The notes under the pieces were generated by a model. That model made no database searches. It was not told the origin of the DNA and worked only from the letters and a program-made list of their open reading frames with translations. From the NCBI RefSeq assembly GCF_013285385.1, contig NZ_CP054212.1, forward strand, positions 3,534,001-3,598,000: a stretch of DNA of 64,000 bases. The letters run 5' to 3'. Shown here piece by piece: positions 16,380-25,363 of this stretch (position 1 is the first letter of the stretch; each line of letters starts with the position of its first letter). The translations under genes were made by a program, and so were the position numbers. The stretch is from Paramixta manurensis. Lineage in GTDB: Bacteria; Pseudomonadota; Gammaproteobacteria; Enterobacterales; Enterobacteriaceae.

Positions 16380-16715
16380 TTAGTCAAATAACCGTTCTAG
16401 ATAACGTTCCAGCGCCGCACGGGAACTGAAACCATGGGGAATGCCATAATGATCGTGGGTATCGCCCACCAAATACATCGGAAATTGCGTGTAATGGTCG
16501 CAGGTTTTTATCTCCGACGCCGGATCGGCAATATGCTGGCTCTTCTCTTTTAAGGTCGGATGAATCACCAGTGCCGTACGACCCATTCGCGCCTCGCGGT
16601 TAACATACACATAGTTCTCGCCACGACGATATCCATACGTTTTAGCCGTCACCGTCTCCATTTCAAAGCCGGCTTTTTCCAATACGCGCGCTACCTCATC
16701 AGGTCGTAAATACAT
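16380..16715 (-). CDS. ygaC: DUF2002 protein YgaC
   Basis: A 111-residue cytoplasmic protein nearly identical in pattern to E. coli YgaC: MYLRPDEVARVLEKAGF, GYRRGENYVYVNREARMGRT, SEIKTCDHYTQFPMYL, HYGIPHGFSSRAALERYL. The start at MYLRPDE is the family start; the frame extends further upstream without support. YgaC is a Fur-regulated protein of unknown function in E. coli. Its place beside ygaM and nrdHIEF is the same as in E. coli. Confidence 0.9.
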   Translation of the reverse strand: MYLRPDEVARVLEKAGFEMETVTAKTYGYRRGENYVYVNREARMGRTALVIHPTLKEKSQHIADPASEIKTCDHYTQFPMYLVGDTHDHYGIPHGFSSRAALERYLERLFD

Positions 16716-16867
16716 GTTCGATCCTCTCATTCTTCCAAAGCCCCGCAACATTACAACAGCCCGGTGGTTCAGGGCTTTCGGAATTATCCCTAAAGCCACG
16801 ATTCAGCCAGCGGAGAAGACAGATGGTCTACACTTAGTATTACGTTATTTCTCTAAGGGAGTGAAAA

Positions 16868-17182
16868 ATGTTTAATCGAACGACTAACAATGATGACATC
16901 GATATGAATCAGGATGTGACGGCATTAGCCGATACGCTGGACGACCTATTGAAGTCCTACGGCAGCAAAACTAAAGACGAAGTAGACGCCGCACGCAGTA
17001 AAGCCGAGGGGATACTAAAAGAGACCCGCGCCAAATTACATGGCCGCAATCGTGTTACCCAGGCAGCAAAAGATGCCGGCGATCACGTCGACTCCTATGT
17101 GCGCGATAAACCTTGGCACGGCGTCGGCATCGGTACCGCGGTCGGTATTGTTATTGGTGCCCTGCTGGCATCGCGCCGCTAA
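16868..17182 (+). CDS. ygaM: Ribosome-associated/membrane protein YgaM (DUF883 family)
   Basis: A 104-residue protein of the ElaB/YqjD/YgaM family: a long amphipathic helix (DVTALADTLDDLLKSYGS onward) and a C-terminal membrane segment (GVGIGTAVGIVIGALLASRR). Family members attach to the inner membrane by the C-terminal helix, and some bind ribosomes in stationary phase. AAGGGAG precedes the ATG. It ends at a terminator hairpin (17208-17235). Confidence 0.88.
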   Translation: MFNRTTNNDDIDMNQDVTALADTLDDLLKSYGSKTKDEVDAARSKAEGILKETRAKLHGRNRVTQAAKDAGDHVDSYVRDKPWHGVGIGTAVGIVIGALLASRR

Positions 17183-17207
17183 GCCCATCACCTTCTCTCT
17201 TCACCTT

Positions 17208-17235
17208 ATCCCTGCCAGATGGCGGGGATTTTTTT
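17208..17235 (+). terminator. Terminator of ygaM
   Basis: ATCCCTGCC pairs with GGCGGGGAT around AGAT, followed by seven T. Confidence 0.85.
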
Positions 17236-17310
17236 CGGCTAAATTTTTTTTCACGCCTTCAGGCCAGGCCCGACAAGCCTTCCCCGCCCTACGCATCATA
17301 AAATCACAAA

Positions 17311-17362
17311 ACGCTATATATTGTGTGGTTGCAATCCAAAACACCTACATCTAGTATTTAGT
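17311..17362 (+). promoter_or_regulatory. NrdR-like boxes upstream of nrdH
   Basis: ACGCTATATATTGTGT at 17311-17326 is close to the NrdR box consensus (ACACWATATATWGTGT). A second, weaker match begins about 30-36 bases downstream (17341-17362, containing CTAGTATTTAGT), roughly three helical turns away as NrdR pairs require. They lie about 100-150 bases before nrdH and fit repression of the operon by NrdR-dATP. Confidence 0.65.
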
Positions 17363-17464
17363 TCAACACAAACACGCTACACCTTGTGGCGACATGGGCG
17401 CGAACCGGCGAGAAAAGGATTCGCACAACGAGACGTTTTACAACCCTTAAGGTAAATACGAATC

Positions 17465-17707
17465 ATGCGCATTATTATTTACACTAAAAATAATTGTGTC
17501 CAGTGCAACGCCACTAAAAATGCACTGGATAAAAAAGGGATCGATTACCAACTGATCAACCTGGATAGTGAGCCCGCAGCGCTGGAGACCCTTAAAGCAT
17601 TGGGCTACCGCCAGGTGCCAGTGGTGATGAATGGACAAGATCACTGGAGCGGCTTCCGCCCGGATAAGATCTCCGCGCTCAGTCAGGTTTCGCTGATGGC
17701 CGGGTAA
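17465..17707 (+). CDS. nrdH: Glutaredoxin-like redoxin NrdH
   Basis: An 80-residue thioredoxin-fold protein with redox motif CVQC (residues 11-14) and the NrdH signature WSGFRPD near the C-terminus. It reduces the class Ib ribonucleotide reductase NrdEF, receiving electrons from thioredoxin reductase. It is first in nrdH-nrdI-nrdE-nrdF, with 4 bases to nrdI. TTAAGGTAAATACGA gives an AAGG ribosome site before the ATG. Confidence 0.95.
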   Translation: MRIIIYTKNNCVQCNATKNALDKKGIDYQLINLDSEPAALETLKALGYRQVPVVMNGQDHWSGFRPDKISALSQVSLMAG

Positions 17708-17711
17708 GCAC

Positions 17712-18122
17712 ATGGCTCACCTGATCTATTTCTCCAGCCAGTCGGAAAACACTCACCGCTTTATCACCCGCCTGGGGTTACCGGCGCAGCGTATTCCACT
17801 GGCAGAGGGAGAGCGGCTAGAGGCTACCAAACCGTACATTTTGGTGGTGCCCAGCTACGGCGGCGGCACCGCGCGTGGCGCGGTCCCTAAACAGGTCATT
17901 CAGTTTCTTAATCATGCGTCGAACCGCCACCTGATCCGAGGGGTTATTGCCGCCGGCAACCGTAATTTCGGTGAGGCCTTTTGTATGGCGGGCGACATTA
18001 TCGCGCAAAAATGTCAGGTTCCTTATCTGTACCGCTTCGAATTGATGGGAACCGCCGACGATATCGCCAACGTGAAAGCGGGAGTAACCCAATTTTGGCA
18101 ACGACAGAAACAATACGCGTAA
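17712..18122 (+). CDS. nrdI: Flavodoxin-like NrdI
   Basis: A 136-residue FMN protein that supplies the oxidant to form the dimanganese-tyrosyl radical cofactor of NrdF. The phosphate loop is YFSSQSENTHRF; the flavin loops are PSYGGG and GNRNFGEAF. Its 3' end overlaps the inferred TTG start of nrdE by 28 bases, so the two are probably translationally coupled. Confidence 0.94.
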   Translation: MAHLIYFSSQSENTHRFITRLGLPAQRIPLAEGERLEATKPYILVVPSYGGGTARGAVPKQVIQFLNHASNRHLIRGVIAAGNRNFGEAFCMAGDIIAQKCQVPYLYRFELMGTADDIANVKAGVTQFWQRQKQYA

Positions 18123-20245
18123 CCGCGCCTGCAGCGGCGCTGGATTATCACGCGCTCAACGCCATGTTAAACCTGTATGATGCGGACGGAAATATCCAGT
18201 TTGCTCAGGATCATGAGGCAACGCGGCAGTTTTTTCTGCAACACGTCATCCCCAATAGCGTGCCCTTCGATTCCATCGCCGAGCGTCTACGCTACCTGGT
18301 GGCCGAAGGCTATTATGAAGCGCAGGTACTCAACGCCTACGATTTTGAGTTTGTTTGTGACCTATTCCAACAGGCTTATCAGCGCCGTTTTCGCTTCCAG
18401 ACGTTCCTCGGCGCGTGGAAATTTTATACCAGCTATACGCTGAAAACGTTTGATGGCAAACGCTACCTGGAAGGCTTTGAAGATCGGGTCTGTATGGTGG
18501 CGTTAACCCTGGCGCAAGGCGATACGGCCTTAGCTAACGCATTAATGGAAGAGATGCTATCCGGTCGTTTTCAGTCGGCAACCCCAACCTTCCTTAACTG
18601 CGGAAAACAACAGCGCGGCGAGTTGGTTTCCTGCTTCCTGCTACGTATTGAAGATAATATGGAGTCCATCGGGCGCGCGGTGAACTCGGCGTTGCAGCTT
18701 TCAAAACGCGGCGGCGGCGTGGCATTTTTACTCTCTAATTTACGCGAAGCGGGCGCGCCGATTAAGCGGATTGAAAACCAGTCGTCCGGCGTGATTCCGG
18801 TCATGAAAATGTTAGAAGATGCGTTTTCTTACGCCAACCAACTGGGTGCGCGTCAAGGCGCGGGGGCGGTTTATCTGCATGCTCACCATCCGGACATTTT
18901 ACGGTTTCTGGATACCAAACGCGAAAACGCCGACGAGAAAATCCGCATCAAAACGCTCTCGCTTGGCGTCGTGATCCCGGATGTCACCTTTGAACTGGCT
19001 AAACATAACCGCGCCATGGCCCTGTTTTCGCCTTATGACGTTGAGCGTATTTATGGGTTGCCGTTTGCCGATATTAGCGTCAGCGAGAAGTATGACGAAA
19101 TGCTGGCCGACGAACGGATTCGGAAGACATTTATTAATCCACGTGAGTTCTTCCAAACGCTGGCCGAGATACAGTTCGAATCTGGCTATCCCTACATCAT
19201 GTATGAAGATACGGTAAACCGTGCGAATCCGATCAAAGGCCGTATTAATATGAGCAATCTCTGCTCAGAAATTTTGCAGGTCAATTCGCCAACTGAGTAT
19301 CACCCAGATTTAGGCTATCGCCATATTGGTAAAGATATTTCCTGCAATCTCGGCTCTCTGAATATCGCTCATGCGATGGATTCTGCCGACTTCGCGCATA
19401 CCATTGAAATTGCCATCCGTGGCCTCACGGCGGTGTCCGACATGAGCGATATTCAGTCAGTCCCGTCGGTGGCGCACGGTAACGCCCAGTCGCACGCCAT
19501 TGGGCTTGGGCAGATGAACCTACACGGTTATCTGGCGCGTGAGGGGATAGCGTATGGTTCACCGGAGGCATTGGATTTCACCAACCTCTATTTCTATTGC
19601 GTCACCTACCATGCGCTGCGTGCCTCGAATCAGTTGGCGCGCGAACGTCAGCAAAGTTTTGCCGGTTTTGCGGCGTCACGCTACGCCAGCGGTGACTACT
19701 TTACCCAATACCTTGAAGGTGAGTGGCAACCGCGTACGCCGCGTGTCGCACAATTGTTTGCCGATGCCGGAATCACCCTGCCCGGCCACCAGCAGTGGCT
19801 CGCGCTGCGCGCTGCGGTGATGAAGGAGGGATTATATAATCAGAACTTGCAGGCGATTCCGCCAACCGGTTCTATCTCTTATATCAACCATGCCACCTCC
19901 AGCATCCACCCGATCGTTTCGCGGATTGAGATTCGTAAAGAGGGGAAAACCGGGCGGGTTTACTACCCGGCGCCGTTTATGAATAACGACAATTTGGCGC
20001 TGTATCAGGATGCCTATGACATTGGCCCGGAGGCGATTATTGATACCTACGCCGAAGCCACGCGCCATGTTGACCAAGGGTTATCGCTGACGCTGTTTTT
20101 CCGTGATACCGCCACCACACGCGACATTAATAAAGCGCAGATTTACGCCTGGAAAAAAGGCATTAAAACGCTTTACTACATTCGCCTGCGCCAAATGGCG
20201 CTGGAAGGCACTGAGGTGCACGGCTGCGTTTCCTGCTCGCTATAA
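18095..20245 (+). CDS. nrdE: Class Ib ribonucleoside-diphosphate reductase alpha subunit NrdE
   Basis: A 716-residue catalytic subunit (E. coli: 714) that reduces ribonucleoside diphosphates. The start is taken at TTG 18095, inside nrdI, because MATTETIRV aligns with the E. coli MATTTAECL start and GGGAG lies about 10 bases upstream. Key parts: SATPTFLNCGKQQRGELVSCF (first active-site Cys), NLCSEILQ with the radical Cys region, SCNLGSLNI, PPTGSISYINHATSSI, and the C-terminal redox pair in GCVSCSL. The short N-terminus lacks the ATP cone of class Ia NrdA. Together with NrdF, NrdH and NrdI it serves under iron limitation or oxidative stress. Confidence 0.94.
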   Translation: MATTETIRVTAPAAALDYHALNAMLNLYDADGNIQFAQDHEATRQFFLQHVIPNSVPFDSIAERLRYLVAEGYYEAQVLNAYDFEFVCDLFQQAYQRRFRFQTFLGAWKFYTSYTLKTFDGKRYLEGFEDRVCMVALTLAQGDTALANALMEEMLSGRFQSATPTFLNCGKQQRGELVSCFLLRIEDNMESIGRAVNSALQLSKRGGGVAFLLSNLREAGAPIKRIENQSSGVIPVMKMLEDAFSYANQLGARQGAGAVYLHAHHPDILRFLDTKRENADEKIRIKTLSLGVVIPDVTFELAKHNRAMALFSPYDVERIYGLPFADISVSEKYDEMLADERIRKTFINPREFFQTLAEIQFESGYPYIMYEDTVNRANPIKGRINMSNLCSEILQVNSPTEYHPDLGYRHIGKDISCNLGSLNIAHAMDSADFAHTIEIAIRGLTAVSDMSDIQSVPSVAHGNAQSHAIGLGQMNLHGYLAREGIAYGSPEALDFTNLYFYCVTYHALRASNQLARERQQSFAGFAASRYASGDYFTQYLEGEWQPRTPRVAQLFADAGITLPGHQQWLALRAAVMKEGLYNQNLQAIPPTGSISYINHATSSIHPIVSRIEIRKEGKTGRVYYPAPFMNNDNLALYQDAYDIGPEAIIDTYAEATRHVDQGLSLTLFFRDTATTRDINKAQIYAWKKGIKTLYYIRLRQMALEGTEVHGCVSCSL

Positions 20246-20272
20246 TCGCCGCCTCTCGCCCATAAAATATCC

Positions 20273-20290
20273 GGCGACCTGCAGGTCGCC
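20273..20290. repeat. 18-base perfect palindrome before nrdF
   Basis: GGCGACCTGCAGGTCGCC is fully self-complementary and ends three bases before the first possible nrdF start. As RNA it would be a 7-base stem with a TGCA loop, and it includes the AGGT that could serve as ribosome site for nrdF. It has no T-run, so it is not a terminator. Confidence 0.55.
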
Positions 20291-20293
20291 GTC

Positions 20294-21271
20294 ATGGCAG
20301 ATAATAGAATGAAAACACTTAAACGCATTCAGGCAATCAACTGGAACCAACTTGAGGACGACAAAGATCTTGAGGTTTGGAACCGCCTTACCGCCAACTT
20401 CTGGTTACCTGAAAAGGTGCCGCTCTCAAATGATTTACCGGCATGGAATAGCCTCAGTAAACAGGAACAACAGCTCACGATCCGTGTGTTTACCGGCCTC
20501 ACGCTGCTGGATACCATCCAAAATACGCTTGGTGCGCCAGCATTAATGGCAGACGCGCTAACGCCGCATGAAGAGGCGGTGATGTCGAACATTAGCTTTA
20601 TGGAGGCGGTTCATGCGCGTTCGTATAGCTCTATTTTTTCTACGCTTTGTCATACCAGCGACGTGGATGCCGCCTATGCCTGGAGCGAAGAAAACGCGCC
20701 GTTGCAAAATAAAGCGGCGATTATTTTGCAGCACTACCATGCCGACGATCCGCTGAAGAAAAAAATTGCCAGCGTGTTCCTCGAATCATTCCTGTTTTAC
20801 TCCGGTTTTTACCTGCCGATGTACTGGTCAAGCCGGGGTAAGCTGACCAATACCGCCGATCTGATCCGTTTGATTATTCGCGACGAAGCGGTGCATGGCT
20901 ATTATATCGGGTACAAATATCAACTTGCGCTCGGCAACGCCGATGCAGCGCGTAAAGAGGAGCTTCAGCAGTTTGCCTATGATTTACTGCTCGCGTTATA
21001 TGAAAATGAAGTGGCATATACCGACGATCTGTATGGCAATATCGGCTGGGGCGAGGAGGTAAAAACCTTCCTGCATTACAATGCGAATAAGGCTTTGATG
21101 AATCTTGGTTATGAAGCGCTGTTCCCGGCCGAGATGACCAATGTGAACCCGGCCATTCTCTCCGCGCTATCGCCTAATGCTGATGAAAATCACGATTTCT
21201 TCTCCGGTTCCGGCTCCTCCTACGTGATGGGAAAAGCGGTGGATACGGAAGATGAAGATTGGGATTTTTGA
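20294..21271 (+). CDS. nrdF: Class Ib ribonucleoside-diphosphate reductase beta subunit NrdF
   Basis: A 325-residue radical-bearing subunit if started at 20294; the ATG at 20309 (MKTLKRIQAINWN) aligns better with the E. coli start and cannot be excluded. Metal ligands are visible in the helices: DALTPHEEAVMSNISFMEAVHARSYSS (Glu, His), FLESFLFYSG (Glu) and IIRDEAVHGYYIG (Glu, His); the radical Tyr lies in the HARSYSSIF helix. The C-terminal tail (DTEDEDWDF) is the NrdE-docking peptide. It is the last gene of the operon and ends at a GC-rich terminator. Confidence 0.95.
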   Translation: MADNRMKTLKRIQAINWNQLEDDKDLEVWNRLTANFWLPEKVPLSNDLPAWNSLSKQEQQLTIRVFTGLTLLDTIQNTLGAPALMADALTPHEEAVMSNISFMEAVHARSYSSIFSTLCHTSDVDAAYAWSEENAPLQNKAAIILQHYHADDPLKKKIASVFLESFLFYSGFYLPMYWSSRGKLTNTADLIRLIIRDEAVHGYYIGYKYQLALGNADAARKEELQQFAYDLLLALYENEVAYTDDLYGNIGWGEEVKTFLHYNANKALMNLGYEALFPAEMTNVNPAILSALSPNADENHDFFSGSGSSYVMGKAVDTEDEDWDF

Positions 21272-21282
21272 CCGATAAATAC

Positions 21283-21312
21283 CGGGCGCCGGGCGGGCGC
21301 CCGTTTGATTCC
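21283..21312 (+). terminator. Terminator of nrdHIEF
   Basis: GGGCGCC pairs with GGCGCCC and is followed by TTTGATTCC and then a T6 run. Confidence 0.75.
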
Positions 21313-21565
21313 TTTTTTCGGCATTTAATGCACTAAATATCAGCAAATAAACACTTTCATTTAATGGAATAAATCCATTCAAACTGGTGCGCTTATCGGC
21401 AATCTATTTTGTCTTTTTAACGCACATTTTAACGCAAATCAGAAAAATCCAGGCCAAAATAATCCGCTGAATTTCCATACCTCAATCCACACGCATCCCT
21501 TCTCAGCACTGATATTATACTAAACGGCTGCGTTAGCGGATTCACTCATTACGTCTGCTAAAGGG
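21313..21565. other. Intergenic region upstream of proU
   Basis: About 250 AT-rich bases separate the nrdF terminator and the proU promoter. No gene is seen. In E. coli the corresponding stretch and the start of proV hold curved DNA bound by H-NS that keeps proU silent at low osmolarity; the AT-richness here fits that, but no site can be pinned down. Confidence 0.4.
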
Positions 21566-21593
21566 TTGCCAGATACTCTCAGTATGTTAGGGT
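21566..21593 (+). promoter_or_regulatory. proU P2-type sigma70 promoter
   Basis: TTGCCA (21566-21571), 16 bases, then TAGGGT (21588-21593). This closely resembles the E. coli proU P2 promoter, including the TCAGTATGT spacer end. The start point would be near 21600, about 70 bases before proV. Confidence 0.75.
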
Positions 21594-21669
21594 ATAGTCC
21601 GAAAATTATTTGACCAGGACCCGTAGAAATATAAAAAAAGCAACCATTAACCAGGAATTATAAAATTGC

Positions 21670-22869
21670 ATGGCAATTAAACTCGAAGTAAAAAATCTTT
21701 ATAAAATATTCGGAGAAAATCCCGACCGTGCTTTTAAGCACATTGAAAAAGGAATTAGTAAGGAAGCTCTCCTTGAGAAAACAGGACTCTCTCTCGGGGT
21801 AAAAGACGCCAGTCTGGCCATTGAAGAAGGCGAGATTTTTGTCATCATGGGGTTATCCGGCTCCGGTAAATCCACCATGGTTCGCCTTCTCAATCGTCTG
21901 ATAGAACCTACGCGCGGCCAAGTTATTATTGATGGCGTCGATATTGCGAAAATATCCGATAGCGAATTGCGTCAGGTGCGGCGAAATAAAGTCAGCATGG
22001 TATTTCAGTCATTCGCCCTGATGCCGCATATGACGGTATTAAATAACACTGCTTTTGGTATGGAGTTAGCTGGCGTACCGGTAAAAGAACGTCAGGATAA
22101 AGCGATGGACGCGCTGCGTCAGGTCGGGCTGGATAATTATGCTCACGCTTATCCCGATGAACTTTCTGGCGGGATGCGTCAGCGAGTTGGATTAGCGCGC
22201 GCGCTGGCCATTAACCCCGATATTTTACTGATGGATGAAGCGTTCTCGGCGCTCGATCCGCTTATTCGCACCGAAATGCAGGATGAGCTGATTAAATTGC
22301 AAGCCAAACATCAGCGTACCATTGTGTTTATTTCCCATGACCTGGATGAAGCCATGCGCATCGGCGATCGTATCGCCATCATGCAGGGCGGCGAAGTGGT
22401 GCAAATTGGTACGCCGGATGAAATTCTGAATAATCCGGCCAACGATTATGTACGAACTTTTTTCCGTGGCGTTGATATTAGCCATGTATTTAGCGCGAAA
22501 GACATCGCCCGTCGTAGCGCCGGTTCTTTGATCCGTAAATCCGCCGGTTTCGGCCCTCGTTCAGCCATCAAACTGTTGCAAGATGCCGATCGGGAATATG
22601 GCTATGTACTGGAAAAAGAAAAATTTGTTGGCGTTGTCTCGATAGATTCTCTGAAAGCCGCGCTGGCCGCCGGTGAGGGACTGGATGCCGCGCGACTCGA
22701 TGCTCCCACTGCCGTAACGGGTGATACCTCGCTCAATGAACTGTTGTCGCATGTGGCGCAAGCGCCTTGCGCGGTGCCAGTCATCGGGGAGGAAAACCAG
22801 TATCTCGGCATCATTTCCAGGGGAACGTTATTGCAAGCATTAGATCGCGAGGGAGCCAACAATGAGTAA
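21670..22869 (+). CDS. proV: Glycine betaine/proline betaine ABC transporter ATPase ProV
   Basis: A 399-residue ATPase. Walker A GLSGSGKST, signature LSGGMRQR, Walker B ILLMDEAFSALDP, H-loop FISHDLDEA. Two CBS domains follow (about 280-395), which in related OpuA/ProU systems sense ionic strength. It powers ProW and ProX for uptake of compatible solutes at high osmolarity. CCAGGAATT precedes the ATG. The 3' end overlaps proW by 8 bases, so the genes form one operon proV-proW-proX. Confidence 0.95.
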   Translation: MAIKLEVKNLYKIFGENPDRAFKHIEKGISKEALLEKTGLSLGVKDASLAIEEGEIFVIMGLSGSGKSTMVRLLNRLIEPTRGQVIIDGVDIAKISDSELRQVRRNKVSMVFQSFALMPHMTVLNNTAFGMELAGVPVKERQDKAMDALRQVGLDNYAHAYPDELSGGMRQRVGLARALAINPDILLMDEAFSALDPLIRTEMQDELIKLQAKHQRTIVFISHDLDEAMRIGDRIAIMQGGEVVQIGTPDEILNNPANDYVRTFFRGVDISHVFSAKDIARRSAGSLIRKSAGFGPRSAIKLLQDADREYGYVLEKEKFVGVVSIDSLKAALAAGEGLDAARLDAPTAVTGDTSLNELLSHVAQAPCAVPVIGEENQYLGIISRGTLLQALDREGANNE

Positions 22870-23959
22870 TTCAGACAGTAATCCATGGGGCAGCGCGCCG
22901 GCACAGGCCGATAGCGCCTCCTCCAGTAGTAATGCTGGCGGCGCCAGCGACGCATGGGGTTCTCCGGCGTCCTCCGGCGGCCACGATGCGGCAGCCAACG
23001 GTAGCGATTGGCTGAATAGCGCGCCTGCGCCGCAGGCGGAACATTTCAACATTCTCGACCCGTTTCATAAGACGCTGATTCCGCTGGATAGCTGGGTCAC
23101 GCACGGTATCGACTGGCTGGTCTCGCATTTTCGTCCGGTCTTCCAGGGGATTCGTGTCCCGGTGGACTATATTCTCAGCGCCTTCCAGCAACTGTTGTTG
23201 GGCATGCCGGCGCCGGTCGCGATTATCGTGTTCGCCTTAATTGCCTGGCAACTCTCCAGCTTTGGCATGGGGCTGGCGGCACTAATTTCGCTGATTTTAA
23301 TCGGCGCAATTGGTGCCTGGTCACAGGCTATGGTGACGCTGGCTTTAGTGCTGACCGCCCTGCTGTTCTGCATCATCATCGGGCTGCCAATGGGGATCTG
23401 GCTGTCGCGCAGCGAAGGGGCGGCTCGGATTATCCGCCCCCTGTTAGATGCGATGCAAACTACGCCTGCGTTCGTCTACCTGGTGCCGATCGTGATGTTG
23501 TTCGGGATTGGTAACGTGCCGGGAGTGGTTGTCACCATTATCTTTGCGTTACCACCGATTATTCGTTTAACCATCCTCGGTATTAAACAAGTTCCGGCAG
23601 ACCTGGTTGAAGCCGCCGAATCCTTTGGCGCTAACCCGCGCCAGATGTTGTTCAAAGTTCAGCTCCCGCTCGCCATGCCAACCATTATGGCTGGCGTTAA
23701 CCAGACGCTGATGCTGGCGTTGTCAATGGTGGTTATCGCGTCAATGATTGCCGTTGGCGGCCTCGGCCAGATGGTATTACGCGGTATTGGTCGGCTTGAT
23801 ATGGGGCTGGCGAGTGTCGGCGGCGTTGGCATTGTGATCCTCGCCATTATTCTTGATCGCCTCACGCAATCATTAGGCCGTGATAGCCGTAGCCGCGGTA
23901 ATCGCCGCTGGTATACCACTGGCCCCATTGGGCTACTGGCCCGTCCTTTTATTAAATAG
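22862..23959 (+). CDS. proW: Glycine betaine ABC transporter permease ProW
   Basis: A 365-residue inner membrane permease. The first 60 residues are a polar, Ser/Ala/Gly-rich cytoplasmic or periplasmic tail, longer than in most ABC permeases and typical of ProW. From about 95 there are seven or so hydrophobic segments. The EAA loop (LVEAAESFGANPRQMLFKVQLPLA) contacts ProV. It overlaps proV and is 55 bases from proX. Confidence 0.95.
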   Translation: MSNSDSNPWGSAPAQADSASSSSNAGGASDAWGSPASSGGHDAAANGSDWLNSAPAPQAEHFNILDPFHKTLIPLDSWVTHGIDWLVSHFRPVFQGIRVPVDYILSAFQQLLLGMPAPVAIIVFALIAWQLSSFGMGLAALISLILIGAIGAWSQAMVTLALVLTALLFCIIIGLPMGIWLSRSEGAARIIRPLLDAMQTTPAFVYLVPIVMLFGIGNVPGVVVTIIFALPPIIRLTILGIKQVPADLVEAAESFGANPRQMLFKVQLPLAMPTIMAGVNQTLMLALSMVVIASMIAVGGLGQMVLRGIGRLDMGLASVGGVGIVILAIILDRLTQSLGRDSRSRGNRRWYTTGPIGLLARPFIK

Positions 23960-24014
23960 TTCTCCCGGCGGTGCAAACAAAGCGCCGCCCTACCATTACT
24001 CATAAGGAATCACT

Positions 24015-25010
24015 ATGCGCAAGACAGTTATTTTGGCCGCCGCCTTAACGACCCTGGCCGCGACGCAAGTTTCCGCCGCCGAGTTGCCGGGTAAAGGCAT
24101 TACCGTGAAGCCGGTGCAGAGTACCATTACCGAAGAAACCTTTCAGACGCTGCTGGTGAGCCGTGCGTTGGAAAAACTCGGTTACAGCGTCGAAAAGCCT
24201 AGCGAAGTCGACTACAACGTTGGCTATACCTCCATTGCCTCTGGCGATGCCACTTTTACCGCCGTTAACTGGCAGCCTCTGCATGACGATATGTATAAAG
24301 CCGCCGGCGGCGATCAAAAGTTTTATCGCGAGGGTAATTATGTGCAAGGCGCGGCTCAGGGTTATCTGATTGATAAGAAAACCGCCGAGAAATACCACAT
24401 TACGCGTATCGATCAATTAAAAGATCCAAAACTGGCGAAATTGTTCGACACCAATGGCGATGGTAAAGCGGACCTGACTGGCTGTACGCCGGGCTGGGGC
24501 TGTGAAGCGGTGATTAATCATCAGATCAATGCCTACGGCTTAAGCAATACGGTCGTGCACAACCAGGGCAACTATTCGGCGCTGATCGCCGATACGATTG
24601 CGCGTTATAAGCAAGGTAAACCCATTCTTTATTACACTTGGACGCCGTATTGGGTAAGTGATGTGCTGGTGCCAGGAAAAGATGTGGTTTGGTTGCAAGT
24701 TCCGTTCTCATCAATGCCTGGCGCGCAGAAAGGTGTAGATACCAAACTGCCTAACGGCGCTAACTATGGTTTCCCGGTCAATACCATGCGTATTGTCGCT
24801 AACAAAGCTTGGGCGGAGAAAAACCCGGCTGCCGCGAAACTGTTCGCTGAAATGCAGTTACCGATTGCCGATATTAACGCGCAAAACGCACGTATGCATC
24901 AGGGCCAGTCTTCTGAAGAAGATATCAACGCACACGTTGATGGCTGGATTAAAGCACATCAGGCGCAATTTAATAAATGGGTTCAGGATGCCCAAGCCGC
25001 CGCGAAATAA
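24015..25010 (+). CDS. proX: Glycine betaine-binding periplasmic protein ProX
   Basis: A 331-residue binding protein with signal peptide MRKTVILAAALTTLAATQVSAA. The mature part follows E. coli ProX, including the Trp residues of the betaine box: VNWQPLHDDMY, TPGWGCEAV (with the Cys pair of a disulfide) and YYTWTPYWVSDVL. AAGGAATC precedes the ATG. It is the last gene of the operon and ends at a clear terminator. Confidence 0.95.
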   Translation: MRKTVILAAALTTLAATQVSAAELPGKGITVKPVQSTITEETFQTLLVSRALEKLGYSVEKPSEVDYNVGYTSIASGDATFTAVNWQPLHDDMYKAAGGDQKFYREGNYVQGAAQGYLIDKKTAEKYHITRIDQLKDPKLAKLFDTNGDGKADLTGCTPGWGCEAVINHQINAYGLSNTVVHNQGNYSALIADTIARYKQGKPILYYTWTPYWVSDVLVPGKDVVWLQVPFSSMPGAQKGVDTKLPNGANYGFPVNTMRIVANKAWAEKNPAAAKLFAEMQLPIADINAQNARMHQGQSSEEDINAHVDGWIKAHQAQFNKWVQDAQAAAK

Positions 25011-25039
25011 TCGCAACGCCAAATAACCTGAATGTCAGC

Positions 25040-25062
25040 AGGGAGCCTTTATGGCTCCCTTA
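25040..25062 (+). terminator. Terminator of proVWX
   Basis: AGGGAGCC and GGCTCCCT form a stem around TTTAT, followed by TATT. Confidence 0.75.
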
Positions 25063-25261
25063 TTGATCGCGGTTTGGTCCCTCACTTTCCCCGTCGGCAT
25101 ATCGTCATCCATAAACGCAGAATCTTCCGATATTATGTCTTATGACGCATTTTTTAACCGTCAGATATGAGGTGTCGCGCTTTCCGATAAGTGGCGCGCA
25201 CCGTGGCGCTCACACTAATTAACCAACCAAATGTAAATCAGAAGATTTCCGCCCGACTGGG

Positions 25262-25278
25262 GTGTAAAGCGTTTACAC
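25262..25278. promoter_or_regulatory. 17-base palindrome upstream of ygaZ
   Basis: GTGTAAA-GCG-TTTACAC is a perfect inverted repeat around three bases, 85 bases before ygaZ. The half-sites look like those of LacI/GalR-type operators, though the odd-length centre differs from the usual CG centre. It is a candidate operator for ygaZH; the other bases of the 350-base gap hold no visible gene. Confidence 0.4.
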
Positions 25279-25363
25279 AGTCTGGTATGGTTTGCACTGG
25301 TTATTCAGGTTGGTTATTTTTTCGCATGCAATTAATTAGAAATGGGAAAGGTATTTGTGCGTC

